A DNA stretch of 64,000 bases. It comes from Angomonas deanei (taxonomy: Eukaryota > Euglenozoa > Kinetoplastea > Trypanosomatida > Trypanosomatidae). Both the position numbers and the translations under genes were made by a program. Positions 6,906-16,737 of the stretch are shown here, piece by piece; position 1 is the first letter of the stretch; every line of letters begins with the position of its first letter. The stretch covers positions 806,001 through 870,000 of the forward strand of contig LR877151.1 of NCBI GenBank assembly GCA_903995115.1, read 5' to 3'. The notes below the pieces were generated by a model. That model was not told where the DNA came from. It ran no database searches and saw only the letters and a list, made by a program, of their open reading frames with translations.

Positions 6906-9854
6906 TTATTCCTTTTTGTACTTGACGCGCAGCTCCTCGTCCCCAATCAAATCTTCATACACGTAATGCTCGAGGGTAGGTATGTCCACCACCTTCGTTC
7001 GGAAAAGATTCTCATCTTCGCCGATGAGAGCAAAATCGGGACAGAAGCGGACGGAAAGCACTTTCAGCGACGGGCACTTATCCAGACGTCGTACCCCGGT
7101 CATTAATATCTCAGAACTGTCCAGCACCAGCACACTCAACAGCGGCAACTTGTGCACCGAGTTGACGGACATTAACTTATCACAGTAACTCAGATCCAGC
7201 AGCTTGAGACTGCGATTGCTCTGCGTGAGGTGATCGAGTCCTTCGTCGGTGAGACTAGCGCTGCGTACGTATAACTTTTCCAAAAACTTCAGTCTTGCAA
7301 TACCCTCCAGATCGGAGAGATAGTCACACTGTTGCGCGATCAATACCCGAAGCGGAGGACTGACCGTCGAGACGGTAGTAGACGTGTTCGGCTTCCAGAG
7401 CGACTCCACCCCGTCCCCGGTCACGAAACTCTGACTGATGTTCAGATACTGCAACAACCGCTGATGACGGAGCACGTTGATGTCGGTCAGAAAAGTGCAG
7501 AAGGTGAAGTCCAGGTGGTAGAAATGACCACTCAGTAACCGTTCCAGTTGCGTTCGCATGGGGATCTCCTCCAGGTGAGAAGTGTGGTCGGCGGCGAAAG
7601 TTTTCATAATTTGCTGCCCCAACAGAATGACTTCCTCATTATCCTTGTTGTGCTGGGAGAAGACGTAGAGCCGCCCCACCACTTCCTGGCAGAGTACCTC
7701 ACAACACTGAGGCACGTGTAGCTGGTCCACGCCTGAGTCGCCCACGTGGGTGTACGGCACCAACACCTGCAGCAGAGAGGGAATGTAACCCAGCGGCTGA
7801 ATAGAGGTAACGAAGGGACACACCGCGAGGTCCAGCGCCATCAGGGAGGAGGGAAGAACAGGGGTGGGCGACGGTTGTGAGAGGTGCGCCCCGGTACAGA
7901 ACAGTACATACACCCCTAATTCACGTAGGGCCGCGTCATCCACCGAGGAGGCCGTCGCGTTCATTATTTTCAGACCGCGGATGGCGTGTGAAGGCTGCGG
8001 CACTGCCCCTCCCCCGTAGAGGTGTCTGTCCGTACAGAGAAGCCCTAGCGCTCTTCCCAGTGTGGAGCCATACTTATCCAACAATAACGACATTCCCCCA
8101 GCAGCTGTCGTCCTTTCCAGTGAGAGCGTTTTATTCATGAAGTGTGATTCGTGCTCACAGGAGGGGTCGAGGCTGAGGTGGACTCGCTTACACCCAACGA
8201 GGTCCAGCGCACCGATCCCAAAGGCAGCAGCGTTGGCCACATCCCGGTTCATGCAGCCCATCGCGAGGGAGAGGAGCTGGCTGGCGTTCACACTGGTGTG
8301 ACTGGCGGAGAGTTGACACAGCTGTTGGCGGTAGGTGATCCCGAGGGTGTAGAGTGCTTTTGTTAGCGGAAGTTCGGGGTGCGCTAGCCAGTCGGAGAGC
8401 AGAGTGCCATTACTAGTATGACGCTGATGCTGTGGGTGACCGGGCGCATCTGTCTCTCCATCCTGCTCCTCATCATCTCTCCCTTTCGCCGTCGGAGTTT
8501 TCCTGGAAGGAAGCCGCGAAACAATGAGCCGCATCAGGGACGAAAGTGGTAGCAAAACAAAAAGAATTAAAATGCTGAGCACAAACAATACAACACGCTC
8601 CATGATATTTAGTCTATTCTTCTCTTCCGTGTTGGTCTGGACATCCAACGAAGATTTTAACCGTTTGGGTAACGCACTATAATAATACATTTCCAAACTG
8701 TTATTGTCGCCGTTTTCGCCCGATCGGTGAAACAACAATTTTGATGAGATTGCCCTCGACGTGCGACAGCATCTCCAATTCAATTTTTCCATAAAAGAAA
8801 CATTAAACACATCCTGCAAAAAATTTAACTCGAACGGTATAATGCTTCCCTTGACACTATTGCTTACATTTTTCCTGTGGTCTTCAGGAAAAAGGGCACA
8901 AAGTTCTTCCTCCTTTATGCTTCGCGTCAGCCACCACTTGCTGTAGGAGAGGAGTCCCTCCGTCAAGCCCTTCGACCCTAACACATACACCTGCCGCATC
9001 ACCACCAAGTCATCCTCGTACACGCTATCCTTATTATGACGGTGTGATTGAAGGTGAGCGGCGAGCCTGGTAGCGCAGGCCGTCTTGGAGTAATGTCGGT
9101 GACGATCCTCTTGTTGAAGAATATCGGAAATACTATTTTCATCGATATTATTATCTTTCGGCAACGAACGGAAAATCGCCGTCTCCGGTAGGGATAGCAC
9201 TTCCATCGAAATCGTGGAAGAGGTAAATAACACTACATTATTATTCTTCTCACTGTTTTTTAAGTATTCTGCAATGGGGTACTGTTGCTTATTTTTTTGA
9301 TTCATCGCGGACGCCTGTTCCACCAGAGAGGTTTGTGGAACGTGATGGTGCACCGCGTAGCGACTCTTATGCGTGGCGCTATTCGTTGGATAGCCGTCCT
9401 CCACCCCCCGTGCCAGCACCCTCGGCATCACGACCAACACCGTCAGCAGTTCGCCTACCACCGTGCCGCTCATCAGTGGCGTCACACTATCCTTACGGGA
9501 GACACCGCTGTACCCCACCCACCGCCACACACTCTCCTCCGAAAAAGGGGAGTGCTGTCCCTTGCGGTGGGTTCGCTTGCCATCACAGGAGAGTAGCTGT
9601 TTCTTCCGGTGTAGCGGCGCGCTCGCGGTGGACAGTAGTAGTGCGGCGTTATCGGTGTGAGTGTTGTTGTAGAGTATGGTATCCTCTGCTCCGTGCATCT
9701 CGCCCAGCAGCCTTGCAGTGGGGGAGACGGCAGACAGTGCTAGTGGGAGTCGTCGCTGAGGACATTTTTGTTTGCTATTATGATTGTGGTTTGTGGTTTG
9801 GTTGTTTGAAAAGTAGGAAAAAGCTAAAATAAATATATTTTCTTGTGATGACAT
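6906..9854 (-). CDS. Leucine-rich-repeat protein with a central membrane segment
   Basis: A 982-residue protein. The N-terminal 420 residues are not recognised and contain some Asn/His-rich stretches. A strong hydrophobic span, VVLFVLSILILFVLLPLSSL (about residues 421-440), is followed by basic residues (SRLPSRK) and an acidic linker, so the C-terminal half may face the cytosol. From about residue 570 onward there are irregular cysteine-containing leucine-rich repeats, for example LKLLDLSYCDKLMSVNSVHK, LLQYLNISQSFVTGDGVESL and LKFLEKLYVRSASLTDEGLD, which resemble the AMN1/F-box type. It ends in a charged tail, ELRVKYKKE. LRR domains bind proteins; the ligand is unknown. The ATG at 9854 is the first in the frame and no break is seen. 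Confidence 0.85.
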   Translation of the reverse strand: MSSQENIFILAFSYFSNNQTTNHNHNSKQKCPQRRLPLALSAVSPTARLLGEMHGAEDTILYNNTHTDNAALLLSTASAPLHRKKQLLSCDGKRTHRKGQHSPFSEESVWRWVGYSGVSRKDSVTPLMSGTVVGELLTVLVVMPRVLARGVEDGYPTNSATHKSRYAVHHHVPQTSLVEQASAMNQKNKQQYPIAEYLKNSEKNNNVVLFTSSTISMEVLSLPETAIFRSLPKDNNIDENSISDILQQEDRHRHYSKTACATRLAAHLQSHRHNKDSVYEDDLVVMRQVYVLGSKGLTEGLLSYSKWWLTRSIKEEELCALFPEDHRKNVSNSVKGSIIPFELNFLQDVFNVSFMEKLNWRCCRTSRAISSKLLFHRSGENGDNNSLEMYYYSALPKRLKSSLDVQTNTEEKNRLNIMERVVLFVLSILILFVLLPLSSLMRLIVSRLPSRKTPTAKGRDDEEQDGETDAPGHPQHQRHTSNGTLLSDWLAHPELPLTKALYTLGITYRQQLCQLSASHTSVNASQLLSLAMGCMNRDVANAAAFGIGALDLVGCKRVHLSLDPSCEHESHFMNKTLSLERTTAAGGMSLLLDKYGSTLGRALGLLCTDRHLYGGGAVPQPSHAIRGLKIMNATASSVDDAALRELGVYVLFCTGAHLSQPSPTPVLPSSLMALDLAVCPFVTSIQPLGYIPSLLQVLVPYTHVGDSGVDQLHVPQCCEVLCQEVVGRLYVFSQHNKDNEEVILLGQQIMKTFAADHTSHLEEIPMRTQLERLLSGHFYHLDFTFCTFLTDINVLRHQRLLQYLNISQSFVTGDGVESLWKPNTSTTVSTVSPPLRVLIAQQCDYLSDLEGIARLKFLEKLYVRSASLTDEGLDHLTQSNRSLKLLDLSYCDKLMSVNSVHKLPLLSVLVLDSSEILMTGVRRLDKCPSLKVLSVRFCPDFALIGEDENLFRTKVVDIPTLEHYVYEDLIGDEELRVKYKKE

Positions 9855-10072
9855 TTTGATTGTATTTCTCGTCTTTTAGAAAGGAAAAAAAAGAAGGAGG
9901 GGATGTACGTATAAAACAAGAATAGCGACACAACAAGTGTGCAGTTCTCCAGAGGAGAGTACAAAAAAGAGTTTTTTTTTTATTTATTTTATTGTTACAC
10001 AAACACATTGAAACAAAGTCTAATCTATCGTATATCTCCTTTTTCTTATCGGTTTTCTCATTTCTATGCATA

Positions 10073-12899
10073 TTATAGATTTTCCGTCTCCCTGAGGGTG
10101 TCGTTGGTGATCATGCGGAGTGCCTCCGCCGCCTGTAGGACCTCGTATTGCAATACATTACTGAAGTCTAGCACACTCTCCGCCACCTGCATGATGACGG
10201 AAGGACTAACACTGTTTTTATTAGGCGTTTGGAATCCAGAGTCACCGTATTTGCGGCGCAGCGCCTCCTGCGTGGAACTATTATTATTATTATTATTATT
10301 GTCGTTGTTCATAATTTCAGAAGTGCTGTTTTCCACATAACTATTCTGATGGTTAATAGTGGAGTTAGAGATCACGTGTTGCTGCAGGGATTGTATCAGC
10401 TGTTGCATATCGTTACAGCAGTCTGCGGTTTGAGAGGTGAGCGCCTCGCCGACTTGACACACCTTTGAGTTGTTGTCGCGAAGAAGGTTGAGCAAACGTT
10501 GAATAAGAGAGGTCCACTTGATTTCCATCTCGTGACGATGATTCGGCTCCTCCTCGTCGTCATCGTCGGAGTACCTTCTCCTTCTTTTTACTTTTTCTTT
10601 TCGCATTACGTCTCTTCTTGCTCTTCTGTTCCTGTCTATAATCCTCTTCCTCACTGCTGTCGGTGTCTTCCTCATTCATCGGCAGAGCCATGCGCTCTTT
10701 ACGGGAACTATAAGTGACCTGACGGGCATCCAGATGATCAACACGCGCCACTTCCTCTTCCACTTGTTGGGTTCGCTGCTCCGTCAGTTCGCGTACTTGG
10801 CTCCCTAGTTTGCGCACCAGCACGTCGTAGAGGTGAAACAGATGAAGACTCTAGCCTTGGCTAGTGACGCGCAACCGTACTTCACGTCGCAGCTTTTCGT
10901 GTTCCCGCTGTAAAGCAGACAACTCCCTGCTGATATCTAACAATACCTCGTACGTATTACTGTTGTTGTAATGAATATTGGTGTCATTTATATTAGAGCG
11001 ATTCATACCGTTTGAGCGCGGCGCCACCTCCCTATAGTTATTGTGATTGCTGTGCGGGTTCGCGGGTAGAGATAGGAAACGACTGCCGTCACTCGCACTA
11101 TTCTCCAGTTTTGACAATTTTTGCTTCAGTTGACTGTTTTCTCGTTTCAGCGCCTTCGTCCGGTCAGACAGTTTGTCGTTCCAAATATGATTCAACCGCA
11201 TCAAAAACGGATAAAAGTGAGACAAGGCAGGAATTTTAGGATAGTACTTATTCTTGAACGCCTGCGCCTCGGTGAACACCTTGTACGGCACCCAGTAATC
11301 CTTATCCTTGCGTCTGCACTGTAGGAGGTCAGACCCCGTCGGCAGGTTGTCGCAGAGCCGTGCCGCCTCCTCCAGCTCCCACACCTTAATGCGCTTCAGA
11401 CGGGTGAACGTGTTTTCAGCGGAAAGGATCAGCCGCAGATGGTCCGCCCACTCCCCGCTGAGCCACACGTTCTTGGAGGGAGACACCCCTGCGTACACCC
11501 CGTCCTCCACCCCAGTCCCGTTGAACAGGAGAGAGGTCGACGCGGGGTGTGGTTTACCATTGGACTTGGCAGAGGGCCGCGCGGTTGTTTCCCCGCTTTC
11601 GTTAAACTTATCGTCACTATTTTGTTGGTGAAAGTATCGGGTGGGATAGCCTAAAAACACAAATTCCGAGTTGATTTCATTCCACTCCAAGTAATCTTTC
11701 AACACGGGGACTTGGCTCATTAGGTGTAGTAGCCGCACGTTGCTGAGGTGCACTGCCTCCACTTCCTCCTGTAAAGCTTGATTCTGTAACCAGAGCGTCT
11801 TGCACGTCTTGTTTTCTTGCTGGACGGTATTTCGAAGTTGTAGTTCCGCCTCTATCAGGCGTGTCTGTGTCGCCCCGTTCGCCTGTTGCAGCTCCTCGGA
11901 AGATTGCTGTGCCTGCGTGTAGCGCTGCTGGATGTCGTCCATGTGCTTCTGCAGTTTGCGCAGCTGTTTTTGATTCTTGGCCTGCTCCTCCCTGCGCTTG
12001 TTGTCACTGTTGGACAAGAGCTCTCGCAACTCTACAATAATGGTCTCCTGCTGCTTGGCGTGCGCCTCTGCGTTGGCTAAGCTGTCCCTCAGGCGCTGTA
12101 CCTCTTCCGTCTGTAGCGCCTTTTCTTCACCCTGTTTGCCGTGCTGCTGTCGCAGTTCTACGATTAACTGGTTCAGGTGTTGTTCTCTTCCCTCCTTGAC
12201 GTGCTGCTTCGCCCGTAAGGCATCCAACTCCCGCTGCAGACGGTCAATGATATCATCACGGACGACAATGTGCTTACCAGCACGGTTGAAGGTGTCATCA
12301 ATCTCACGGATCTTCGCGTCGAACTCTCTTTCCTTTTGTTGAAGATCCAACGCTAAAAGGTCGTCGTCCTCGTCGCTGACGTACGGGTGTCTTCGCTTGT
12401 AACCCTTCTTCTCATCGGAGGAGGAAGAGGATGCATAAAGCTGTACACGTTTTACGGAATTACTTTTTTTCTTTTTCCTATTCGCACTAGCTGTGCGGGT
12501 TTCCTTCTTCGTCACCACCTTTTCCACCGTACTTTTTTTCTTTTCATGGCTTTTCTTCCGCTCCTCCTCTTCCTGTTGGCGCTGACGGCGTTGGGAGTAG
12601 AGCACCGATGGGTCTATCACTGGCGTAGGAAAGTCGTCCTCCAAGTCCTCACTTTCTTCATCACTCCCATCGTCCAGGGTGCCGTAGGAGGCCGTCGGTC
12701 GTCTCATACCTTGTCTGGAAGTATCCTTCTCCTTCTTGGACGGGTGGTACGGCTCTTCCTGAGTGCTGGAGGAGGAAACGGGGGTAGTGAACTCCCGCCC
12801 TTCCCTGCTCTCCTCGAGGGAGGAAACCACGTCTTCTAATTCCACTGGATTAGCATTATGATTGCTTTTGTTGTTGTCGTTGGCACTACTGGTGTTCAT
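10073..12899 (-). pseudogene. Coiled-coil protein gene interrupted by an in-frame TAG and a frame change
   Basis: The first open part (10851-12899, 682 residues) is acidic and Ser-rich for about 190 residues. It then forms a long coiled coil (for instance QKEREFDAKIREIDDTFNRA and RELLSNSDNKRREEQAKNQK), a central non-coiled part, and a second coiled coil near its end. It stops at TAG (10851-10853). The same frame continues without a gap as SLHLFHLYDVLVRKLGSQV and a typical heptad segment, then ends at 10560. The obvious continuation, RRRRYSDDDDEEEPNHRHEM, lies in another frame down to 10073 and carries an Asn run and more helical sequence. The whole reads like one protein of about 940 residues. 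It may be a pseudogene, an allele with errors, or a case of stop readthrough. Its function is unknown; it could be cytoskeletal. Confidence 0.7.
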
Positions 12900-13194
12900 T
12901 TTTTTTGCTCAGAATGGTCTATGTATTTTGTCTCTAATTTCTATTTTCTCTCTTAAAATGAAGCAGAAAAAAAAAAAAGATATTTGGTAATACCCGAAAA
13001 AATACAGTCGGTAACGATAGGGCGACGAAGAAAAACAAGATTACATATAGGAAACACCATTTTCTGTGTTTTTTTGTTGTTGACGCTTCATTCGATAAAA
13101 CTAATAATTAACGATTTTTTTCTTTCTTTTGGAAAAGGGCGCATATCCCATTAAGCATATCGACTATTTGATGTTATCATCGTTTCCCATTCTT

Positions 13195-14685
13195 TTACAA
13201 GTGGGCCGTGGGATATAACTTTTGCTGTGCGGGGTAGAACGTTCCGGGGTTCATAATGTTATCAGGGTCTAGCGCCATCTTAATCTTTTCTTGTGTGTCA
13301 ATGTGCGCCTGGCCGTGCTCGCTGACGAGGTGGTGCACCTTGCCCACACCGACGCCGTGCTCACCGGACACCGTTCCCCCTGCTTCGATGGCTCGCTTGA
13401 CCATGTTCTGCTCGAGCTCACGGGCCTTCTTGAACTCTTCCGGGTTGCTGAACGGGATGAGCGTGTGGTAGTTACCGTCACTGATGTGTGCGCAGATGAA
13501 GCAAGGCCAGTTGTTGGCCTTGAAGTCCTTTTCCGTTTCGTTGATGCAATGCGCCAGGGCCGTGAGAGGGACGCAGACGTCAGTAGTGATGACCTGCTGG
13601 GGCCCCTTCGCCTTATCGCAGTTCATGGAAGAGAAGTAGCACCCACGGCGTGCCTCCCAGACGGTGTCCATCTCCTTATCGTCACGGAGGTACTTGACCG
13701 ACTTGGGCTTACTGGCTGCCTTAAATATTTTAGCGACGACATTGAAATCGCTCTTGGAGTCGCGACGCTTGGGGTCGTTGGTCACAAACTCGAGCAAAAC
13801 AGTGGGCACTTCTGCCAACTTGGTCTTGAAGTGCATGTTCGACCCGAACACGGCATTCTTGTTGAGCAGCTCACAGCGGAGTAACGTGTGAGGGACGCCG
13901 GCCTGCTTGAGGGCCACCACCGCCTTCACCGCATCCTCCGTGGTATTGAACGTGGCCACACCACCAGAGTTGTACTTGGTGGCAGGGAAGAGGCGGAAGC
14001 ACACTTCGCAAATGATACCGAGCGTACCTTCGCTACCCACGTACAGCTGTGTCAGCTCCAGCCCAGCGCTCGACTTGCGCACCACCTGACGGGTCTGGAA
14101 CAGCTTCCCCTGCGGCGTCACCACCTTGAGCGACAGCACATTCTCGCGCGTGGTGCCGTACTTGAGGGTGCTCATGCCGCTACCGGACGTGCTCACCATA
14201 CCACCCACGCAAGGGTTGGAGGAGGGGTCGGGGCCGAAGTGCAGACCCACCTTGAGGGCCGCCTTCGACAGCTGCAGCTTCGTCACACCGGCGCCCACCC
14301 ACACGCAGGAGTTGTCCTTGTCAATGTCCAGTCGGCTCAGACGCGCCGTGTCCACGACGATACCACCGGCGTACGGCACGCAGCCGCCCTCCAGCCCCGT
14401 GCCCGCACCGCGCGGGGTCATGGGGACCTTGTGCTTGGCGCAGATGGCCACCACGCGCGCCACCAGCTCAGGGGTCTGCGGCAGCACCGCGGCGACAGGG
14501 ACAGCGGGGATGTGGCTGGACTTGTCAATGCTGTAAAACTTGCGCAGCTTCTCGCGGTCGGTGACAAAGTCCTTCGGCCCCCACTTCTGCAGGGCCGCAA
14601 TCTCATCAAGGGCCGCCTTGTACTTGCGCTGTCGCTCCTCGAAGGGGGCGACCTCAAATAATTCCTTACCAGACCTGGAAGACAT
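13195..14685 (-). CDS. FAD-linked D-lactate dehydrogenase-type oxidoreductase (copy 1, intact)
   Basis: A 496-residue member of the D-lactate / D-2-hydroxyacid dehydrogenase (DLD, AIP2/GlcD) family, which oxidises a D-2-hydroxyacid using bound FAD. The FAD-binding PCMH domain (about 60-235) shows MTPRGAGTGLEGG, DPSSNPCVGGMVSTSGSG and YVGSEGTLGIICEV. The C-terminal cap domain shows CAHISDGNYHTLIPF and GTVSGEHGVGVGK, whose histidines are the usual metal/substrate ligands, then DPDNIMNPGTFYP. The C-terminus AHL fits the relaxed type-1 peroxisomal signal used in trypanosomatids, so a glycosomal location is possible. The frame begins earlier at a TTG; the first ATG is at 14685 (MSSRSGKELFE). A second, broken copy lies immediately upstream in transcription. 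D-lactate versus D-2-hydroxyglutarate specificity cannot be settled from sequence. Confidence 0.9.
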   Translation of the reverse strand: MSSRSGKELFEVAPFEERQRKYKAALDEIAALQKWGPKDFVTDREKLRKFYSIDKSSHIPAVPVAAVLPQTPELVARVVAICAKHKVPMTPRGAGTGLEGGCVPYAGGIVVDTARLSRLDIDKDNSCVWVGAGVTKLQLSKAALKVGLHFGPDPSSNPCVGGMVSTSGSGMSTLKYGTTRENVLSLKVVTPQGKLFQTRQVVRKSSAGLELTQLYVGSEGTLGIICEVCFRLFPATKYNSGGVATFNTTEDAVKAVVALKQAGVPHTLLRCELLNKNAVFGSNMHFKTKLAEVPTVLLEFVTNDPKRRDSKSDFNVVAKIFKAASKPKSVKYLRDDKEMDTVWEARRGCYFSSMNCDKAKGPQQVITTDVCVPLTALAHCINETEKDFKANNWPCFICAHISDGNYHTLIPFSNPEEFKKARELEQNMVKRAIEAGGTVSGEHGVGVGKVHHLVSEHGQAHIDTQEKIKMALDPDNIMNPGTFYPAQQKLYPTAHL

Positions 14686-14964
14686 GACAGTGATGGTCAA
14701 GAATAGTTCCCTTTGTGAAGAGGTGACGGGAAAGTGGATGTAAGGAGTGCAACAGCGATAACAACAAAGGATTCAATGATTCGCACAGAGTAGATATCGT
14801 TTTTTTTTTTTTGTTAAAGGTTAAGTGATCCTATGGAAAAAAGTAATGTTCTTTTGATGAGATTGTATATGCGGATGAATCAATTACAAATGCTAGTAAT
14901 GTTTTCTTCATCCGCATTATTGTATTTGTTTTTCTTCAAAGTATACGCCATCATTGTCCTCCTT

Positions 14965-16453
14965 TTACAAGTGGGCCGTGGGATATAACTTTTGCTGTGC
15001 AGGGTAGAACGTTCCGGGGTTCATAATGTTATCAGGGTCTAACGCCATCTTAATCTTTTCTTGTGCGTGTCAATGTGCGCCTGGCCGTGCTCGCTGACGA
15101 GATGCTGCACCTTGCCGATACCAATACCGTGCTCACCAGACACCGTTCCGCCGAGCTTGAGGGCGCGGGTGACCATGTTCTGTTCCAGCTGCTTCGCGGG
15201 AATGAAGTCCTTGCTATCACAGTAGGGGATGAGCGCATGGAAGTTACCGTCGCTGATGTGCGCACAGATAATGCAGGGGCGCTTGTTGGATTCAAAGTCT
15301 TGTTCGGTCTCCGTGATGCACTGCGCCAAGGCTGTCAGGGGAACACAGACATCGGTGTGAATGACGTACTGCATTCCTTTGGACTTGTCGCTGTAGGCAG
15401 CAGAAAAGAAACAGCCACGCCGTGCCTCCCAGACAGTGTCCATTTCCTTTCCATCACGGAGGTACTTGACCGACTTGGGCTTGCCAGCCGCCTTGAAGAT
15501 CTTGGCGACGGTGTTGAAGTCATTCTTGGAGTCACGGCGCTTGGGGTCGTTGGTCACAAACTCCATCAGCACGGTAGGATCTTCCACCAGCTTGGTCTTG
15601 AAGTGACTGTTCGAGGCAGAGACACCGTTGCGGTTGAGCATCTCGCACTTCAACAGCGTATGGGGGACGCCGGCCTGCTTGAGGGCCACCACCGCCTTCA
15701 CTGCGTCTTCGGTCGTGTTAAAGATCGCTACGGCGCCGGAGTTGTACTTGGTAGCAGGGAAGAGGCGGAAGCACACTTCACAGACGATGCCCAAAGTACC
15801 TTCGCTACCCACGTACAGCTGTGCGTGAGCTCCAGTCCGGCGCTCGACTTGCGCACCACCTGACGGGTCTGGAACAGCTTCCCCTGCGGCGTCACCACCT
15901 TGAGCGACAGCACATTCTCACGCGTGGTGCCGTACTTGAGGGTGCTCATGCCGCTACCGGACGTGCTCACCATACCACCCACGCAAGGGTTGGAGGAGGG
16001 GTCGGGGCCGAAGTGCAGACCCACCTTGAGGGCCGCCTTCGACAGCTGCAGCTTCGTCACACCAGCGCCCACCCACACGCAGGAGTTGTCCTTGTCAATG
16101 TCCAGTCGGCTCAGACGCGCCGTGTCCACGACGATACCGCCGGCGTACGGCACGCAGCCGCCCTCCAGCCCCGTGCCCGCACCGCGCGGGGTCATGGGGA
16201 CCTTGTGCTTGGCGCAGATGGCCACCACGCGCGCCACCAGCTCAGGGGTCTGCGGCAGCACCGCGGCGACAGGGACAGCGGGGATGTGGCTGGACTTGTC
16301 AATGCTGTAAAACTTGCGCAGCTTCTCGCGGTCGGTGACAAAGTCCTTCGGCCCCCACTTCTGCAGGGCCGCGATTTCGTCGAGGGCCGCCTTGTACTTG
16401 CGCTGCCGCTCCTCGAAGGGCACTAGTTCATACTGGTCCTTGCGTTGTGCCAT
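14965..16453 (-). pseudogene. Second D-lactate dehydrogenase-type gene, broken by two frame changes
   Basis: A tandem paralogue of the 13195-14685 gene, with its own start (MAQRKDQYELVPFEERQRK at 16453). The first 210 residues and the last 25 codons are almost base-identical to copy 1, but the middle (about 15070-15790) has diverged at many sites, for example TKLVEDPTVLMEF against TKLAEVPTVLLEF. Compared with copy 1 there are two extra bases near 15828 and again near 15065, both in a TGTG context. The reading frame therefore breaks before the VGSEGTLG block and again before the C-terminal DPDNIMNPG block. The rest keeps good coding character, including the CAHISDGN and SGEHGIGIGK motifs. It is either a recent pseudogene or an assembly artefact in a near-identical tandem pair. 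Confidence 0.85.
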
Positions 16454-16737
16454 GAGAAAGTGAAATGATCGTTGGGAATAATGCTTTTTTGATGTTTTAT
16501 TTCTTGAAAGAGATGAGAAAGGAAAAAAAAAAAAAAAGTAGCTAACGGAAGTAGTACACTATATTAAAGAGTGCGTCAGAGACTTCGACATCATTTTATC
16601 AAAAATATAAAATTGTTTCATTTTTGTTTTTATTTGTACAAAAAAACTCTATTATATATGTTTTTTTTTTTTTCGTATTTGAAAAGGTATTTCTAATATT
16701 ACAAGACATGTGCACGACACACACACACATATTCACT

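Noticed and set aside
10851-10853. Stop-codon reassignment (UAG sense) as in Blastocrithidia
   Set aside because: Many genes in the window end at normal stops followed by non-coding sequence, and only one candidate in-frame TAG was found. A genome-wide change would show many in-frame stops.
13888-14661. Plus-strand frames opposite the dehydrogenase genes
   Set aside because: They are antisense shadows of a clearly functional FAD enzyme. The same shadow appears opposite both copies, showing that it only follows sequence identity.
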